Below the pieces are notes generated by a model. It was not told where the DNA came from. It searched no databases and saw only the letters and a list, made by a program, of their open reading frames with translations. Made by a program: the position numbers and the translations under genes. From Serratia rhizosphaerae (GTDB lineage Bacteria; Pseudomonadota; Gammaproteobacteria; Enterobacterales; Enterobacteriaceae), in the NCBI RefSeq assembly GCF_009817885.1, contig NZ_CP041764.1:1240001-1304000 (forward strand): a stretch of 64,000 nucleotides of DNA, given 5' to 3'. Below are positions 16,883-25,174 of the stretch, one piece after another. Each line of letters starts with the position of its first letter. The stretch's first letter is position 1.

Positions 16883-17094
16883 GATATCTCCATTCAACCC
16901 GGCGCCAGGCCGGCGAAAGTGATAAAGAATATCCTTACGGAATATAAGTCTAGTGATGAAAGGTTATAATGCCAGCAAAAAAAGAATAAATAATTAACGC
17001 TATGGTTATTAACAATAAATATCACCGGAAAAGAAAAAATAAATGATGAGATATTAATAAATAACCGGCATATAATTTCTCTGCGGACTGGCAT

Positions 17095-17124
17095 AAAAAA
17101 ACCCGCCGCAGCGGGTTTTTATTA
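17095..17124 (-). terminator. Bidirectional terminator after eno
   Basis: ACCCGC-CGCA-GCGGGT stem-loop flanked by A6 on one side and T5 on the other, 20-50 bp beyond the eno stop. It terminates eno on the minus strand and has the symmetry to act in both directions. Confidence 0.85.
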
Positions 17125-17144
17125 TTCGCGACAATTCGCGATTA

Positions 17145-18440
17145 TTACTGGCCTTTAACTTCTTTCAGACCATTGAACGGCGCACGCTCGCCCAGCGCTT
17201 CTTCGATACGAATCAGCTGGTTGTACTTGGCAACGCGGTCAGAACGGCTCATAGAACCGGTTTTGATCTGGCCTGCTGCAGTACCTACCGCCAGGTCAGC
17301 GATGGTTGCGTCTTCGGTTTCACCGGAACGGTGAGAGATAACCGCGGTGTAGCCGGCATCTTTCGCCATCTTGATCGCCGCCAGGGTTTCGGTCAGAGAA
17401 CCGATCTGGTTGAACTTGATCAGGATAGAGTTGGCGATGCCTTTTTCGATACCTTCTTTCAGGATCTTGGTGTTGGTGACGAACAGGTCGTCGCCAACCA
17501 GCTGGATTTTGTCGCCCAGTACTTTGGTCTGGTAAGCGAAGCCGTCCCAGTCAGACTCGTCCAAACCATCTTCGATGGAAACGATCGGGTACTGTTTGGT
17601 CAGCTCTTCCAGGAAGTGGGTGAACTCTTCAGAGGTGAAGGCTTTGTTGCCTTCGCCGGCCAGCACGTACTTGCCGTCTTTGTAGAATTCGGACGCTGCG
17701 CAGTCCATCGCCAGGGTGATATCTTTGCCCAGTTCGTAGCCCGCTGCTTTTACCGCTTCCGCGATAACCGCCAGCGCTTCAGCGTTGGAACCCAGGTTTG
17801 GCGCGTAGCCGCCTTCGTCGCCGACAGCGGTGTTCATGCCTTTGGATTTCAGCACTTTCGCCAGGTGGTGGAACACTTCAGAGCCCATGCGCACCGCTTC
17901 TTTCAGGGTCTTCGCGCCAACCGGCTGAATCATGAATTCCTGAATGTCGACGTTGTTGTCAGCGTGCTCACCGCCGTTGATGATGTTCATCATTGGCAGA
18001 GGCATGGAGAATTTGCCTGGGGTACCGTTCAGTTCAGCAATGTGCTCGAACAGCGGCATGCCTTTGGAGGCAGCGGCAGCTTTAGCAGCAGCCAGGGAAA
18101 CCGCCAGAATGGCGTTGGCGCCGAACTTGGATTTGTTCTCGGTGCCGTCCAGTTCGATCATGATCTTATCGATGTTAGCCTGGTCTTTGGCATCTTTGCC
18201 CACCACGGCTTCAGCGATTGGACCGTTTACTGCGGCAACGGCTTTCAGTACGCCTTTACCCAGGAAACGAGACTTGTCACCGTCACGCAGTTCCAGCGCT
18301 TCACGGGAACCGGTAGAAGCACCTGACGGCGCAGCAGCCAGACCAACGAAACCGCCTTCCAGGTGAACTTCGGCTTCTACAGTTGGGTTACCGCGTGAGT
18401 CGATGATTTCACGGCCGATGACTTTAACGATTTTGGACAT
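17145..18440 (-). CDS. eno: Enolase
   Basis: Eno interconverts 2-phosphoglycerate and phosphoenolpyruvate in glycolysis and, in enterics, is also part of the RNA degradosome. It has 431 residues (432 in E. coli). Visible are GEHADNNVDIQEFMIQPVG, SIEDGLDESDWDGF with a metal-binding acid, the catalytic-lysine segment ILIKFNQIGSLTETL, and the enolase signature around SHRSGETEDATIADLAVG. It follows pyrG on the same strand, 82 bp downstream, with a strong hairpin between them. The glycerate pathway encoded at 27947-32158 feeds 2-phosphoglycerate to this enzyme. Confidence 0.99.
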   Translation of the reverse strand: MSKIVKVIGREIIDSRGNPTVEAEVHLEGGFVGLAAAPSGASTGSREALELRDGDKSRFLGKGVLKAVAAVNGPIAEAVVGKDAKDQANIDKIMIELDGTENKSKFGANAILAVSLAAAKAAAASKGMPLFEHIAELNGTPGKFSMPLPMMNIINGGEHADNNVDIQEFMIQPVGAKTLKEAVRMGSEVFHHLAKVLKSKGMNTAVGDEGGYAPNLGSNAEALAVIAEAVKAAGYELGKDITLAMDCAASEFYKDGKYVLAGEGNKAFTSEEFTHFLEELTKQYPIVSIEDGLDESDWDGFAYQTKVLGDKIQLVGDDLFVTNTKILKEGIEKGIANSILIKFNQIGSLTETLAAIKMAKDAGYTAVISHRSGETEDATIADLAVGTAAGQIKTGSMSRSDRVAKYNQLIRIEEALGERAPFNGLKEVKGQ

Positions 18441-18484
18441 AGTAGGTTTTCCTCAAGTCACAAGTTAACTAAAACTCCAGACAA

Positions 18485-18512
18485 ACAACGCGCGGTTCTC
18501 ACCGCGCGTTGT
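18485..18512 (-). terminator. pyrG-eno intercistronic hairpin
   Basis: A perfect 12-bp stem (half-site ACAACGCGCGGT) with a TCTC loop starts 10 bp after the pyrG stop. On the minus strand it is followed by TTTG, so it is at most a weak or partial terminator; eno probably also has its own promoter. Confidence 0.6.
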
Positions 18513-18522
18513 CGCTAAAACG

Positions 18523-20160
18523 TTACTTCTCCTGACGCTTCTGCTGGTCAGCCGCCGCCTTCACAAAACCGGCGAACAGCGGATGCCCATCACGCGGCGT
18601 CGAAGTGAATTCCGGGTGGAACTGACAAGCGACGAACCATGGATGGTCCGGCAGCTCGATAATTTCAACCAACTTGTTGTCCGCAGAGCGGCCGGCTACG
18701 CGCAGCCCGGCGGCTTCAATCTGCTTCAACAGCATATTGTTAACTTCATAACGGTGGCGGTGACGCTCGACGATGGTCGGCTCGCCGTACATCTGACGCA
18801 CCAGGCTGTCGTCGCTCAGATGACACTGCTGGCCGCCGACGCGCATGGTGCCGCCCAGGTCGCTCTCTTCGCTGCGCACTTCAACGTTGCCGTCTTCGTC
18901 GCGCCACTCGGTAATCAGCGCCACGACCGGGTACTTACAGTCTGGCTCAAATTCGGTGGAGTTGGCGTTTTCCATACCCGCAACGTGACGGGCAAACTCC
19001 ATCAGCGCCACCTGCATACCCAGGCAAATGCCCAGATAAGGAATATTGTTCTCGCGCGCATAGCGTGCGGTCATCACTTTGCCTTCCACGCCGCGATAGC
19101 CGAAGCCGCCAGGGATAAGGATAGCATCCAGCCCTTTCAGCACTTCCACGCCGCGCGTCTCCACGTCCTGCGAATCAATCAGCTTGATATTCACGGTTAC
19201 GCGGTTTTTCAGGCCGCCGTGCTTGAGCGCCTCAATCACGGATTTATAGGCGTCCGGCAGTTCGACATACTTGCCGACCATACCGATGGTCACTTCGCCG
19301 CCCGGATTGGCTTCTTCGTAAATAACCTGCTCCCACTCGGCCAGGTTGGCTTCCGGCGCGTTGAGGCTGAATCGTTTACAAATATAATCATCAAGCCCCT
19401 GAGATTTCAATAGGCCTGGGATTTTATAAATAGAATCAACGTCTTTCAGGGAGATAACCGCTTTTTCCGGCACGTTGCAGAACAGCGCAATTTTTGCCCG
19501 CTCATTGGCCGGAACGGCGCGATCGGAACGGCAAATCAGCACGTCCGGCTGAATACCGATGGAAAGCAGCTCTTTAACGGAATGCTGAGTAGGTTTGGTT
19601 TTCACTTCACCGGCTGCGGCCATGTACGGCACCAGCGTCAGGTGCATGTACAGCGTGTGCTCACGGCCCACTTCCACCGCCATCTGGCGGATAGCTTCGA
19701 GGAACGGCAGCGATTCGATATCGCCGACGGTGCCGCCGATTTCCACCAGCACCACGTCGTGGCCTTCGCCGCCTTCGATGATGCGTTCTTTGATCGCGTT
19801 GGTGATGTGCGGAATAACCTGTACGGTCGCGCCCAGATAGTCGCCGCGGCGTTCTTTACGCAGCACGTCGGAATAGATGCGGCCGGTGGTGAAGTTGTTG
19901 CGGCGCGTCATTTTGGTACGGATGAAGCGCTCGTAGTGACCCAAGTCCAGATCGGTTTCTGCGCCGTCTTCGGTGACGAAAACTTCCCCATGCTGAATCG
20001 GGCTCATGGTGCCCGGATCCACGTTGATGTACGGGTCCAGTTTCATGATGGTAACGTTGAGGCCACGGGCTTCAAGAATAGCCGCCAGAGAGGCTGCGGC
20101 AATGCCTTTACCCAGAGAGGATACGACCCCGCCGGTCACAAAAATATAATTAGTTGTCAT
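18523..20160 (-). CDS. pyrG: CTP synthase
   Basis: PyrG aminates UTP to CTP using glutamine and ATP. The protein has 545 residues, matching E. coli. The N-terminal synthase domain starts with YIFVTGGVVSSLGKGIAAAS, containing the P-loop-like ATP site, and continues with KLDPYINVDPGTMSP. The C-terminal class I glutaminase domain has its nucleophile cysteine in YLGICLGMQ and the oxyanion/His-Glu part in WFVACQFHPEFTSTP. It lies upstream of eno as in other enterobacteria. About 380 bp separate it from mazG. Confidence 0.99.
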   Translation of the reverse strand: MTTNYIFVTGGVVSSLGKGIAAASLAAILEARGLNVTIMKLDPYINVDPGTMSPIQHGEVFVTEDGAETDLDLGHYERFIRTKMTRRNNFTTGRIYSDVLRKERRGDYLGATVQVIPHITNAIKERIIEGGEGHDVVLVEIGGTVGDIESLPFLEAIRQMAVEVGREHTLYMHLTLVPYMAAAGEVKTKPTQHSVKELLSIGIQPDVLICRSDRAVPANERAKIALFCNVPEKAVISLKDVDSIYKIPGLLKSQGLDDYICKRFSLNAPEANLAEWEQVIYEEANPGGEVTIGMVGKYVELPDAYKSVIEALKHGGLKNRVTVNIKLIDSQDVETRGVEVLKGLDAILIPGGFGYRGVEGKVMTARYARENNIPYLGICLGMQVALMEFARHVAGMENANSTEFEPDCKYPVVALITEWRDEDGNVEVRSEESDLGGTMRVGGQQCHLSDDSLVRQMYGEPTIVERHRHRYEVNNMLLKQIEAAGLRVAGRSADNKLVEIIELPDHPWFVACQFHPEFTSTPRDGHPLFAGFVKAAADQQKRQEK

Positions 20161-20540
20161 GCTGAACCTGAGAGTTTAGGTTTAAAGACGATGGAAGAAC
20201 CAAGACGGGAAAGTAGTATACCCGAACCTGTCTTGACCTACAAACGATCGTTTTACTCTCCATCATCTCTGTCATCCCCGCGAGTTCCTCAGGTTTTTGC
20301 CGTTTACCGCCATCCGGGTAGGCTTTTAAAACAAAGGGTTAGCGATAAAAACCGTCGATTAACGCACGTCAGAGCCACTAAAACGCCTTACATTTCAGTT
20401 TGTTGGCTTTTTTAGCAGGCGCCGCTGCGCCGTATCCGCAACTGACGATAAGCTTAACCGTTTCAGCCCGAGCGAACATTGTGATCGATCAAACAAGCCG
20501 CCGGATGCCGTTACGCTAAATCAGACAGCGCAAAACGCAT
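20161..20540. promoter_or_regulatory. Leader region between mazG and pyrG, no gene seen
   Basis: About 380 bp upstream of pyrG and downstream of mazG. I see no reading frame with coding character and no clear Rho-independent terminator for mazG. The stretch should hold the pyrG promoter and leader. I could not pick a promoter with confidence. Confidence 0.5.
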
Positions 20541-21335
20541 TTAGTTTTCCTGCTGCTTAACCTGCTGCCAGGCGTCTTCCATCTGTTCCAGCGTCGCCTC
20601 CGCCATCGCCAGCCCCTGCTGCGCGATAATGCCTTCTACCTGACGGAAGCGCCGCTCGAACTTGCGGTTGGCAACCTGCAGTGCGTTTTCCGCCTTGTGG
20701 CCCAGATGGCGCGACAGATTCACCGTGGCGAACAGCAGGTCGCCGATTTCCTCTTCCAGCTTTTGTTGGTCCACCACCGCCTGCTGCGCTTCGTGCATCA
20801 CTTCGTCAATCTCTTCATGCACCTTGTCGAGCACCGGGCCGAGCGTATGCCAGTCAAAGCCTACCGCGGCGCAGCGCTTCTGAATTTTATGCGCCTTCAT
20901 CAACGCCGGCAGTGCAGTGGGGATATCGTCCAACGCCGAGTGCAGCGCTTTCTCTGCCCGCTCGCCGGCCTTCAACTGCTCCCAGCGCGCCGCAATCGTC
21001 GCGTTGTCCGCAGCGTCAGCGTCGCCGAAGATGTGCGGGTGGCGGCGCTCCAGTTTGTCGCTGATGGCGGTGCACACCTCGTCAAAATCAAACAGCCCCT
21101 CCTCCTGCCCCATCTGGGCGTAGAACACCACCTGAAACAGCAGATCGCCCAGCTCATCGCGCAGGTCGGCGTAGTCCTGGCGCTCAATGGCATCCAGCAC
21201 CTCATACGTTTCTTCCAGCGTATACGGCGCGATAGTAGCGAAGGTTTGCTTGCGGTCCCACGGGCAGCCCGCCTGCGGGTCGCGCAGCGTTTTCATGATA
21301 TTGAGCAGACGCTGCAGCGGAGTAGATGGGGTCAT
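20541..21335 (-). CDS. mazG: Nucleoside triphosphate pyrophosphohydrolase MazG
   Basis: MazG hydrolyses (d)NTPs to monophosphates and pyrophosphate and lowers ppGpp effects in the E. coli system. I start it at MTPSTPLQRLLNIMKTLRD, giving 264 residues (263 in E. coli); 20 upstream codons are open but not conserved. Two MazG repeats are seen: the N-terminal one with CPWDRKQTF and LEETYEVLDAIE...LGDLLFQVVFYAQM, and the C-terminal, catalytic one with KVHEEIDEVMHEA...EEIGDLLFATVNLSRHLG carrying the EExxE and ExxD metal ligands. It lies 180 bp downstream of relA on the same strand. No mazEF toxin-antitoxin pair lies between them, unlike in E. coli K-12. Confidence 0.98.
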   Translation of the reverse strand: MTPSTPLQRLLNIMKTLRDPQAGCPWDRKQTFATIAPYTLEETYEVLDAIERQDYADLRDELGDLLFQVVFYAQMGQEEGLFDFDEVCTAISDKLERRHPHIFGDADAADNATIAARWEQLKAGERAEKALHSALDDIPTALPALMKAHKIQKRCAAVGFDWHTLGPVLDKVHEEIDEVMHEAQQAVVDQQKLEEEIGDLLFATVNLSRHLGHKAENALQVANRKFERRFRQVEGIIAQQGLAMAEATLEQMEDAWQQVKQQEN

Positions 21336-21515
21336 GGCAAAATCTCTGAAAAAGAACGGACGCTCATTATGGCGTCCGTCTCCTTGATGGCTCAATAGGT
21401 TTCGCGTTGTATTTCAACAGCTGCGCCGCACCCAGACGCCAGGCACCTGAATCCCCAATGGGTTTCGCACCGCATTTAGGCGGCAACAACGAGGCGGTGT
21501 GAAAGACGCCGGGAT

Positions 21516-23747
21516 TCAGCTGCCGTGCAGACGCTTGGCATCTATCACATCCGGCAGCTGGTTCAGCTTCGCCAGCACCCGGCCCAGCACCTGCTGGTTG
21601 TAGATTTCGATATCCATATCGATGGTGGCCATCTGCTTTTTGGTATCGCTCCGGCTGGCGACGCCCAGTACGTTCACCTTTTCGTTGGCGAGGATGGTGG
21701 TGATATCACGCAGCAGGCCGCTGCGATCGTTGGCCATCACCCTCACCACCAGCGAATAACCGCTGGAATAGCTTTCCCCCCACACGGCGTCGACGATGCG
21801 CTCCGGCGCGTGGGATTGCAGTTCGGTCAGCTGGTCGCAATCGGCGCGGTGGATGGAGATACCGCGCCCCTGAGTGATAAAGCCGACGATATCGTCGCCC
21901 GGAATCGGCTGGCAGCAGCGGGCGATGTGGTGCATCAGATTGCCGACGCCCTCCACCACCACCCGGCCATCGTCTTTCTTGCGGGTCGCCGGCGGCGCCT
22001 TATGCTGCACCAGCTGGCGCAGCGCTTCGCGATCCTGCTCTTCGGCGCTCGGCTTATTGAACTTGCTCTGCAGGAAGTTCACCATCTGATTGAGGCGAAT
22101 ATCCCCGCCGCCAATCGCCGCCAGCACTTCGTCCAGCGAGTTCATGTTGTAGCGCGGGATCAGCAGTTTTTCCGCCTCTTTCAGGCTGATGCCAAGGTGT
22201 TCCAGTTCGTTGTCCAGCATCTGGCGGCCGGCCAGGATGTTTTTATCGCGATCCTGCTTACGGAACCAGTTATGAATCTTCGAACGTCCGCGGCTGGTGG
22301 TGACGTAGCCAAGGTTCGGATTCAGCCAGTCGCGGCTCGGGTTCGGCTGCTTCTGAGTGATAATTTCAATCTGGTCGCCCATCTGCAGCTGATAGGTGAA
22401 CGGCACGATGCGCCCGCCGATCTTGGCGCCGATGCAGCGGTGGCCGACGTCGCTGTGGATATGGTAGGCAAAGTCCAGCGGCGTTGAGCCGGCCGGCAGG
22501 TCGACCACGTCGCCCTTCGGCGTAAACACGTACACCCGGTCGTCGAACACCTGGCTGCGCACTTCGTCGAGCATTTCGCCGGAGTCGGCCATCTCTTCCT
22601 GCCAGGCGATCAGCTTACGCAGCCAGGCGATGCGCTCTTCGTAACCGGAACGCACCGTAACACCGGCGCCCTCTTTGTATTTCCAGTGCGCGGCGACGCC
22701 CAGCTCGGCGTCCTCGTGCATCTGGCGGGTACGGATCTGGATCTCGACCGTTTTGCCGCGCGGGCCGAGCACCACGGTGTGGATCGACTGATAGCCGTTG
22801 GGTTTCGGGTTGGCGACATAGTCGTCGAACTCGTCCGGCAGATGACGGAAATGGGTATGCACAATGCCAAGCGCCGCATAGCAGTCCTGCAGCCGTTCGG
22901 CCACGATGCGCACCGCACGCACGTCGAACAGCTCGTCGAACGCCAGCGCCTTTTTCTGCATTTTGCGCCAGATGCTGTAGATATGCTTGGGACGGCCGTA
23001 GATTTCCACCCGGATATCTTCGTCCGCCATCGCCTTGCGCAGCGAAGCAACAAAATCATCAATAAACTGTTCGCGGTCGATACGGCGTTCATGCAACAGC
23101 TTGGCGATGCGCTTGTATTCTTCCGGATGCAGGTAGCGGAAGCAGAAATCCTCCAGCTCCCACTTCAGCTGGCCGATACCCAGGCGGTTGGCCAGCGGCG
23201 CATAGATATTGGAGCACTCCTTGGCCGCCAGCACCCGTTCATCTTCCGGCGCGTCTTTCACTTCACGCAGGTGGGCAATACGTTCCGCCAGTTTGATCAC
23301 CACGCAGCGGAAATCTTCCACCATCGCCAACAGCATGCGGCGCACGTTATCGACCTGCTCGGAGCCCATCGAGTCGTTGTGGGTCGCCTTCAGCTGGCGA
23401 ATCGCATCCATATCGCGCACGCCGTGTACCAGCGCGACGATATTGTTGCCGAACGCCTCGTTCAGGGTCTCTTCCTGCACCAGACCGGCGTCGGCCAGCG
23501 GGAACAGCAGCGCGGCGCGCATGCTGTCGTTGTCCATGCTGAGGGTCGAGAGAATTTCCACCATCTCCAGACCGCGACCCAGCAGTTTCGGCGCGTCCGG
23601 ATGGTCTTTGGTCTGTTGCTCGCAATAGCGCCAGGTATCGGCCAGCCGTTCAACGGACTGCGGGTTGGGTAGCCCAAGACCGGCAAGCCACTCATCGAGA
23701 GCGAATTCACCTGCCGTGTTCAAATGTGCACTTCTTACCGCAACCAT
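21516..23747 (-). CDS. relA: (p)ppGpp synthetase I RelA
   Basis: RelA binds stalled ribosomes carrying uncharged tRNA and makes (p)ppGpp from ATP and GTP/GDP. It has 743 residues (744 in E. coli). The N-terminal hydrolase domain is degenerate: where SpoT has an active HD motif, this reads LLFPLADAG, so it is synthetase-only. The synthetase domain contains YGRPKHIYSIWRKMQKK and DDYVANPKPNGYQSIHT. A TGS domain (VYVFTPKGDVVDLPAGSTPLDFAYHIHSDVG), a zinc-finger region (RCCQPIPGDDIVGFIT) and a C-terminal ACT/RRM domain follow. It sits between rlmD and mazG as in related genomes. Confidence 0.99.
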   Translation of the reverse strand: MVAVRSAHLNTAGEFALDEWLAGLGLPNPQSVERLADTWRYCEQQTKDHPDAPKLLGRGLEMVEILSTLSMDNDSMRAALLFPLADAGLVQEETLNEAFGNNIVALVHGVRDMDAIRQLKATHNDSMGSEQVDNVRRMLLAMVEDFRCVVIKLAERIAHLREVKDAPEDERVLAAKECSNIYAPLANRLGIGQLKWELEDFCFRYLHPEEYKRIAKLLHERRIDREQFIDDFVASLRKAMADEDIRVEIYGRPKHIYSIWRKMQKKALAFDELFDVRAVRIVAERLQDCYAALGIVHTHFRHLPDEFDDYVANPKPNGYQSIHTVVLGPRGKTVEIQIRTRQMHEDAELGVAAHWKYKEGAGVTVRSGYEERIAWLRKLIAWQEEMADSGEMLDEVRSQVFDDRVYVFTPKGDVVDLPAGSTPLDFAYHIHSDVGHRCIGAKIGGRIVPFTYQLQMGDQIEIITQKQPNPSRDWLNPNLGYVTTSRGRSKIHNWFRKQDRDKNILAGRQMLDNELEHLGISLKEAEKLLIPRYNMNSLDEVLAAIGGGDIRLNQMVNFLQSKFNKPSAEEQDREALRQLVQHKAPPATRKKDDGRVVVEGVGNLMHHIARCCQPIPGDDIVGFITQGRGISIHRADCDQLTELQSHAPERIVDAVWGESYSSGYSLVVRVMANDRSGLLRDITTILANEKVNVLGVASRSDTKKQMATIDMDIEIYNQQVLGRVLAKLNQLPDVIDAKRLHGS

Positions 23748-23783
23748 ACCTTCTCCCTACTTTGCAGCGACCACAGGCAACCG

Positions 23784-25112
23784 CTATTCCTGACGAATAA
23801 ACAGCGCCATTGATTCAAGATGCCCCGTGTGCGGGAACATATCCAGCATACGCACACGCGCAAGACGATAACCGGCGGACAGCAACGTTTTGCTGTCGCG
23901 CGCCAGCGTGGTGGGGTTACAGGAAACGTACACCACCCGCGTCGGCGCCAGTTTTACAATATGTGACATCACTCCAGCCGCGCCCGCCCGGGCAGGATCC
24001 AACATAACCTTATCAAATCCCTGTTGAGCCCAAGGCTGCCGCTCCACGTCCTCTTCCAGATTCTGATGAAAAAACGACGCATTACTCAGCAAATTCTTAT
24101 GTGCATTATATTGCCCATTCGCTACCAGCGTGGCAACACCTTCGATGCCGACCACCGATTTCGCCCGCCGCGCCAGCGGCAGGGTGAAATTGCCCATGCC
24201 GCAGAACAGATCCAACACCCGATCGTCGGGCTGAATCTCCAGCCACTCCAGCGCCTGCGCCACCATCTGCTGGTTTACCGCATCGTTCACCTGAATAAAG
24301 TCGCGCGGACTGAAGTCTAAGCGTAGCCCGTCAACCTGATAATACGGCGTATCACCGCACAGTTTCTCCAGTTGTTCGCTGTCCGACGCCAAATAAATCG
24401 TTACGGCATTTTGCCGGGCGAAGGTCAGCAGCGCCTCGCGGTCGGCCGGCCTCAGCGCGTCCAGGTGCCGCAACACCAGCAGCGGCCCGTTGTCCGCCAG
24501 CACCAGTTCGGCATGCCCCAGACGCTTCACCGCCTGCAGCCCGCTCAGGCAGGCGCGCAGCGGCGTCAGCAGCCGCTCCAGTTCCGGCGCCAGCACCGGG
24601 CACTGAGTCACCGACACCAGCTCGCTGGAGCCAGCCTGACGAAAGCCCATCTGCAGGGTTTGCCGCTTCGGCTGCCACATCAGCCCCAGACGCGCGCGCC
24701 GGCGATAGCCGTATTGCGGCCCGGCGATTACCGCCTCCTGCGGCACGCTGACGCCGGTTTCGCGGGCGATCATCCGTCCCAGCGCCGCCGCCTTGCTCTG
24801 CTGCTGTAGGCTTTCATCCGCATGCTGCTGTTGGCAGCCGCCGCAGACGCCGAAGTGCGGACAGCGCGGCTCCACCCGCTGCGGGCTGCGGCTCAGCAGG
24901 CGTTTCAGCTTGCCTTTGGCGAACTGACGCTTGTCTTCCGTCAGCTGAATTTCCGCCTGTTCGCCCGGCAGTACGCCCGGGATAAACACCGCTTTACCGT
25001 TGTGGCGCGCCACGCCCTGACCGAAGGGATCGAGGTCGCTCACCGTCACGGTGAAGATTTGTGTGTGCTGCCGGGTCGTCACGCGGCGTTTGGGAGAGTA
25101 GAATTGCGCCAT
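23784..25112 (-). CDS. rlmD: 23S rRNA (uracil-1939-C5) methyltransferase RlmD
   Basis: RlmD (formerly RumA) methylates U1939 of 23S rRNA using SAM. It has 442 residues. An N-terminal TRAM domain (TVSDLDPFGQGVARHNGKAVFIPGVLPGE) is followed by the [4Fe-4S] cysteine cluster CPHFGVCGGC. The SAM site is VLDLFCGMGNFTLPLA, the catalytic base region is LDPARAG, and the nucleophile cysteine is in VYVSCNPTTLARD. It is divergent from barA across only 62 bp and lies 36 bp upstream of relA on the same strand, so relA may share its transcript in part. Confidence 0.98.
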   Translation of the reverse strand: MAQFYSPKRRVTTRQHTQIFTVTVSDLDPFGQGVARHNGKAVFIPGVLPGEQAEIQLTEDKRQFAKGKLKRLLSRSPQRVEPRCPHFGVCGGCQQQHADESLQQQSKAAALGRMIARETGVSVPQEAVIAGPQYGYRRRARLGLMWQPKRQTLQMGFRQAGSSELVSVTQCPVLAPELERLLTPLRACLSGLQAVKRLGHAELVLADNGPLLVLRHLDALRPADREALLTFARQNAVTIYLASDSEQLEKLCGDTPYYQVDGLRLDFSPRDFIQVNDAVNQQMVAQALEWLEIQPDDRVLDLFCGMGNFTLPLARRAKSVVGIEGVATLVANGQYNAHKNLLSNASFFHQNLEEDVERQPWAQQGFDKVMLDPARAGAAGVMSHIVKLAPTRVVYVSCNPTTLARDSKTLLSAGYRLARVRMLDMFPHTGHLESMALFIRQE

Positions 25113-25174
25113 AAAATTGTCGGTTGCTGGTTCATTAAGCTAGGATTAGCGCAATTCTCCCACATTGGAATCCC

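Noticed and set aside
21516..23747. Possible loss of hydrolase activity in RelA as a mutation
   Set aside because: The degenerate HD motif is normal for RelA in gamma-proteobacteria.
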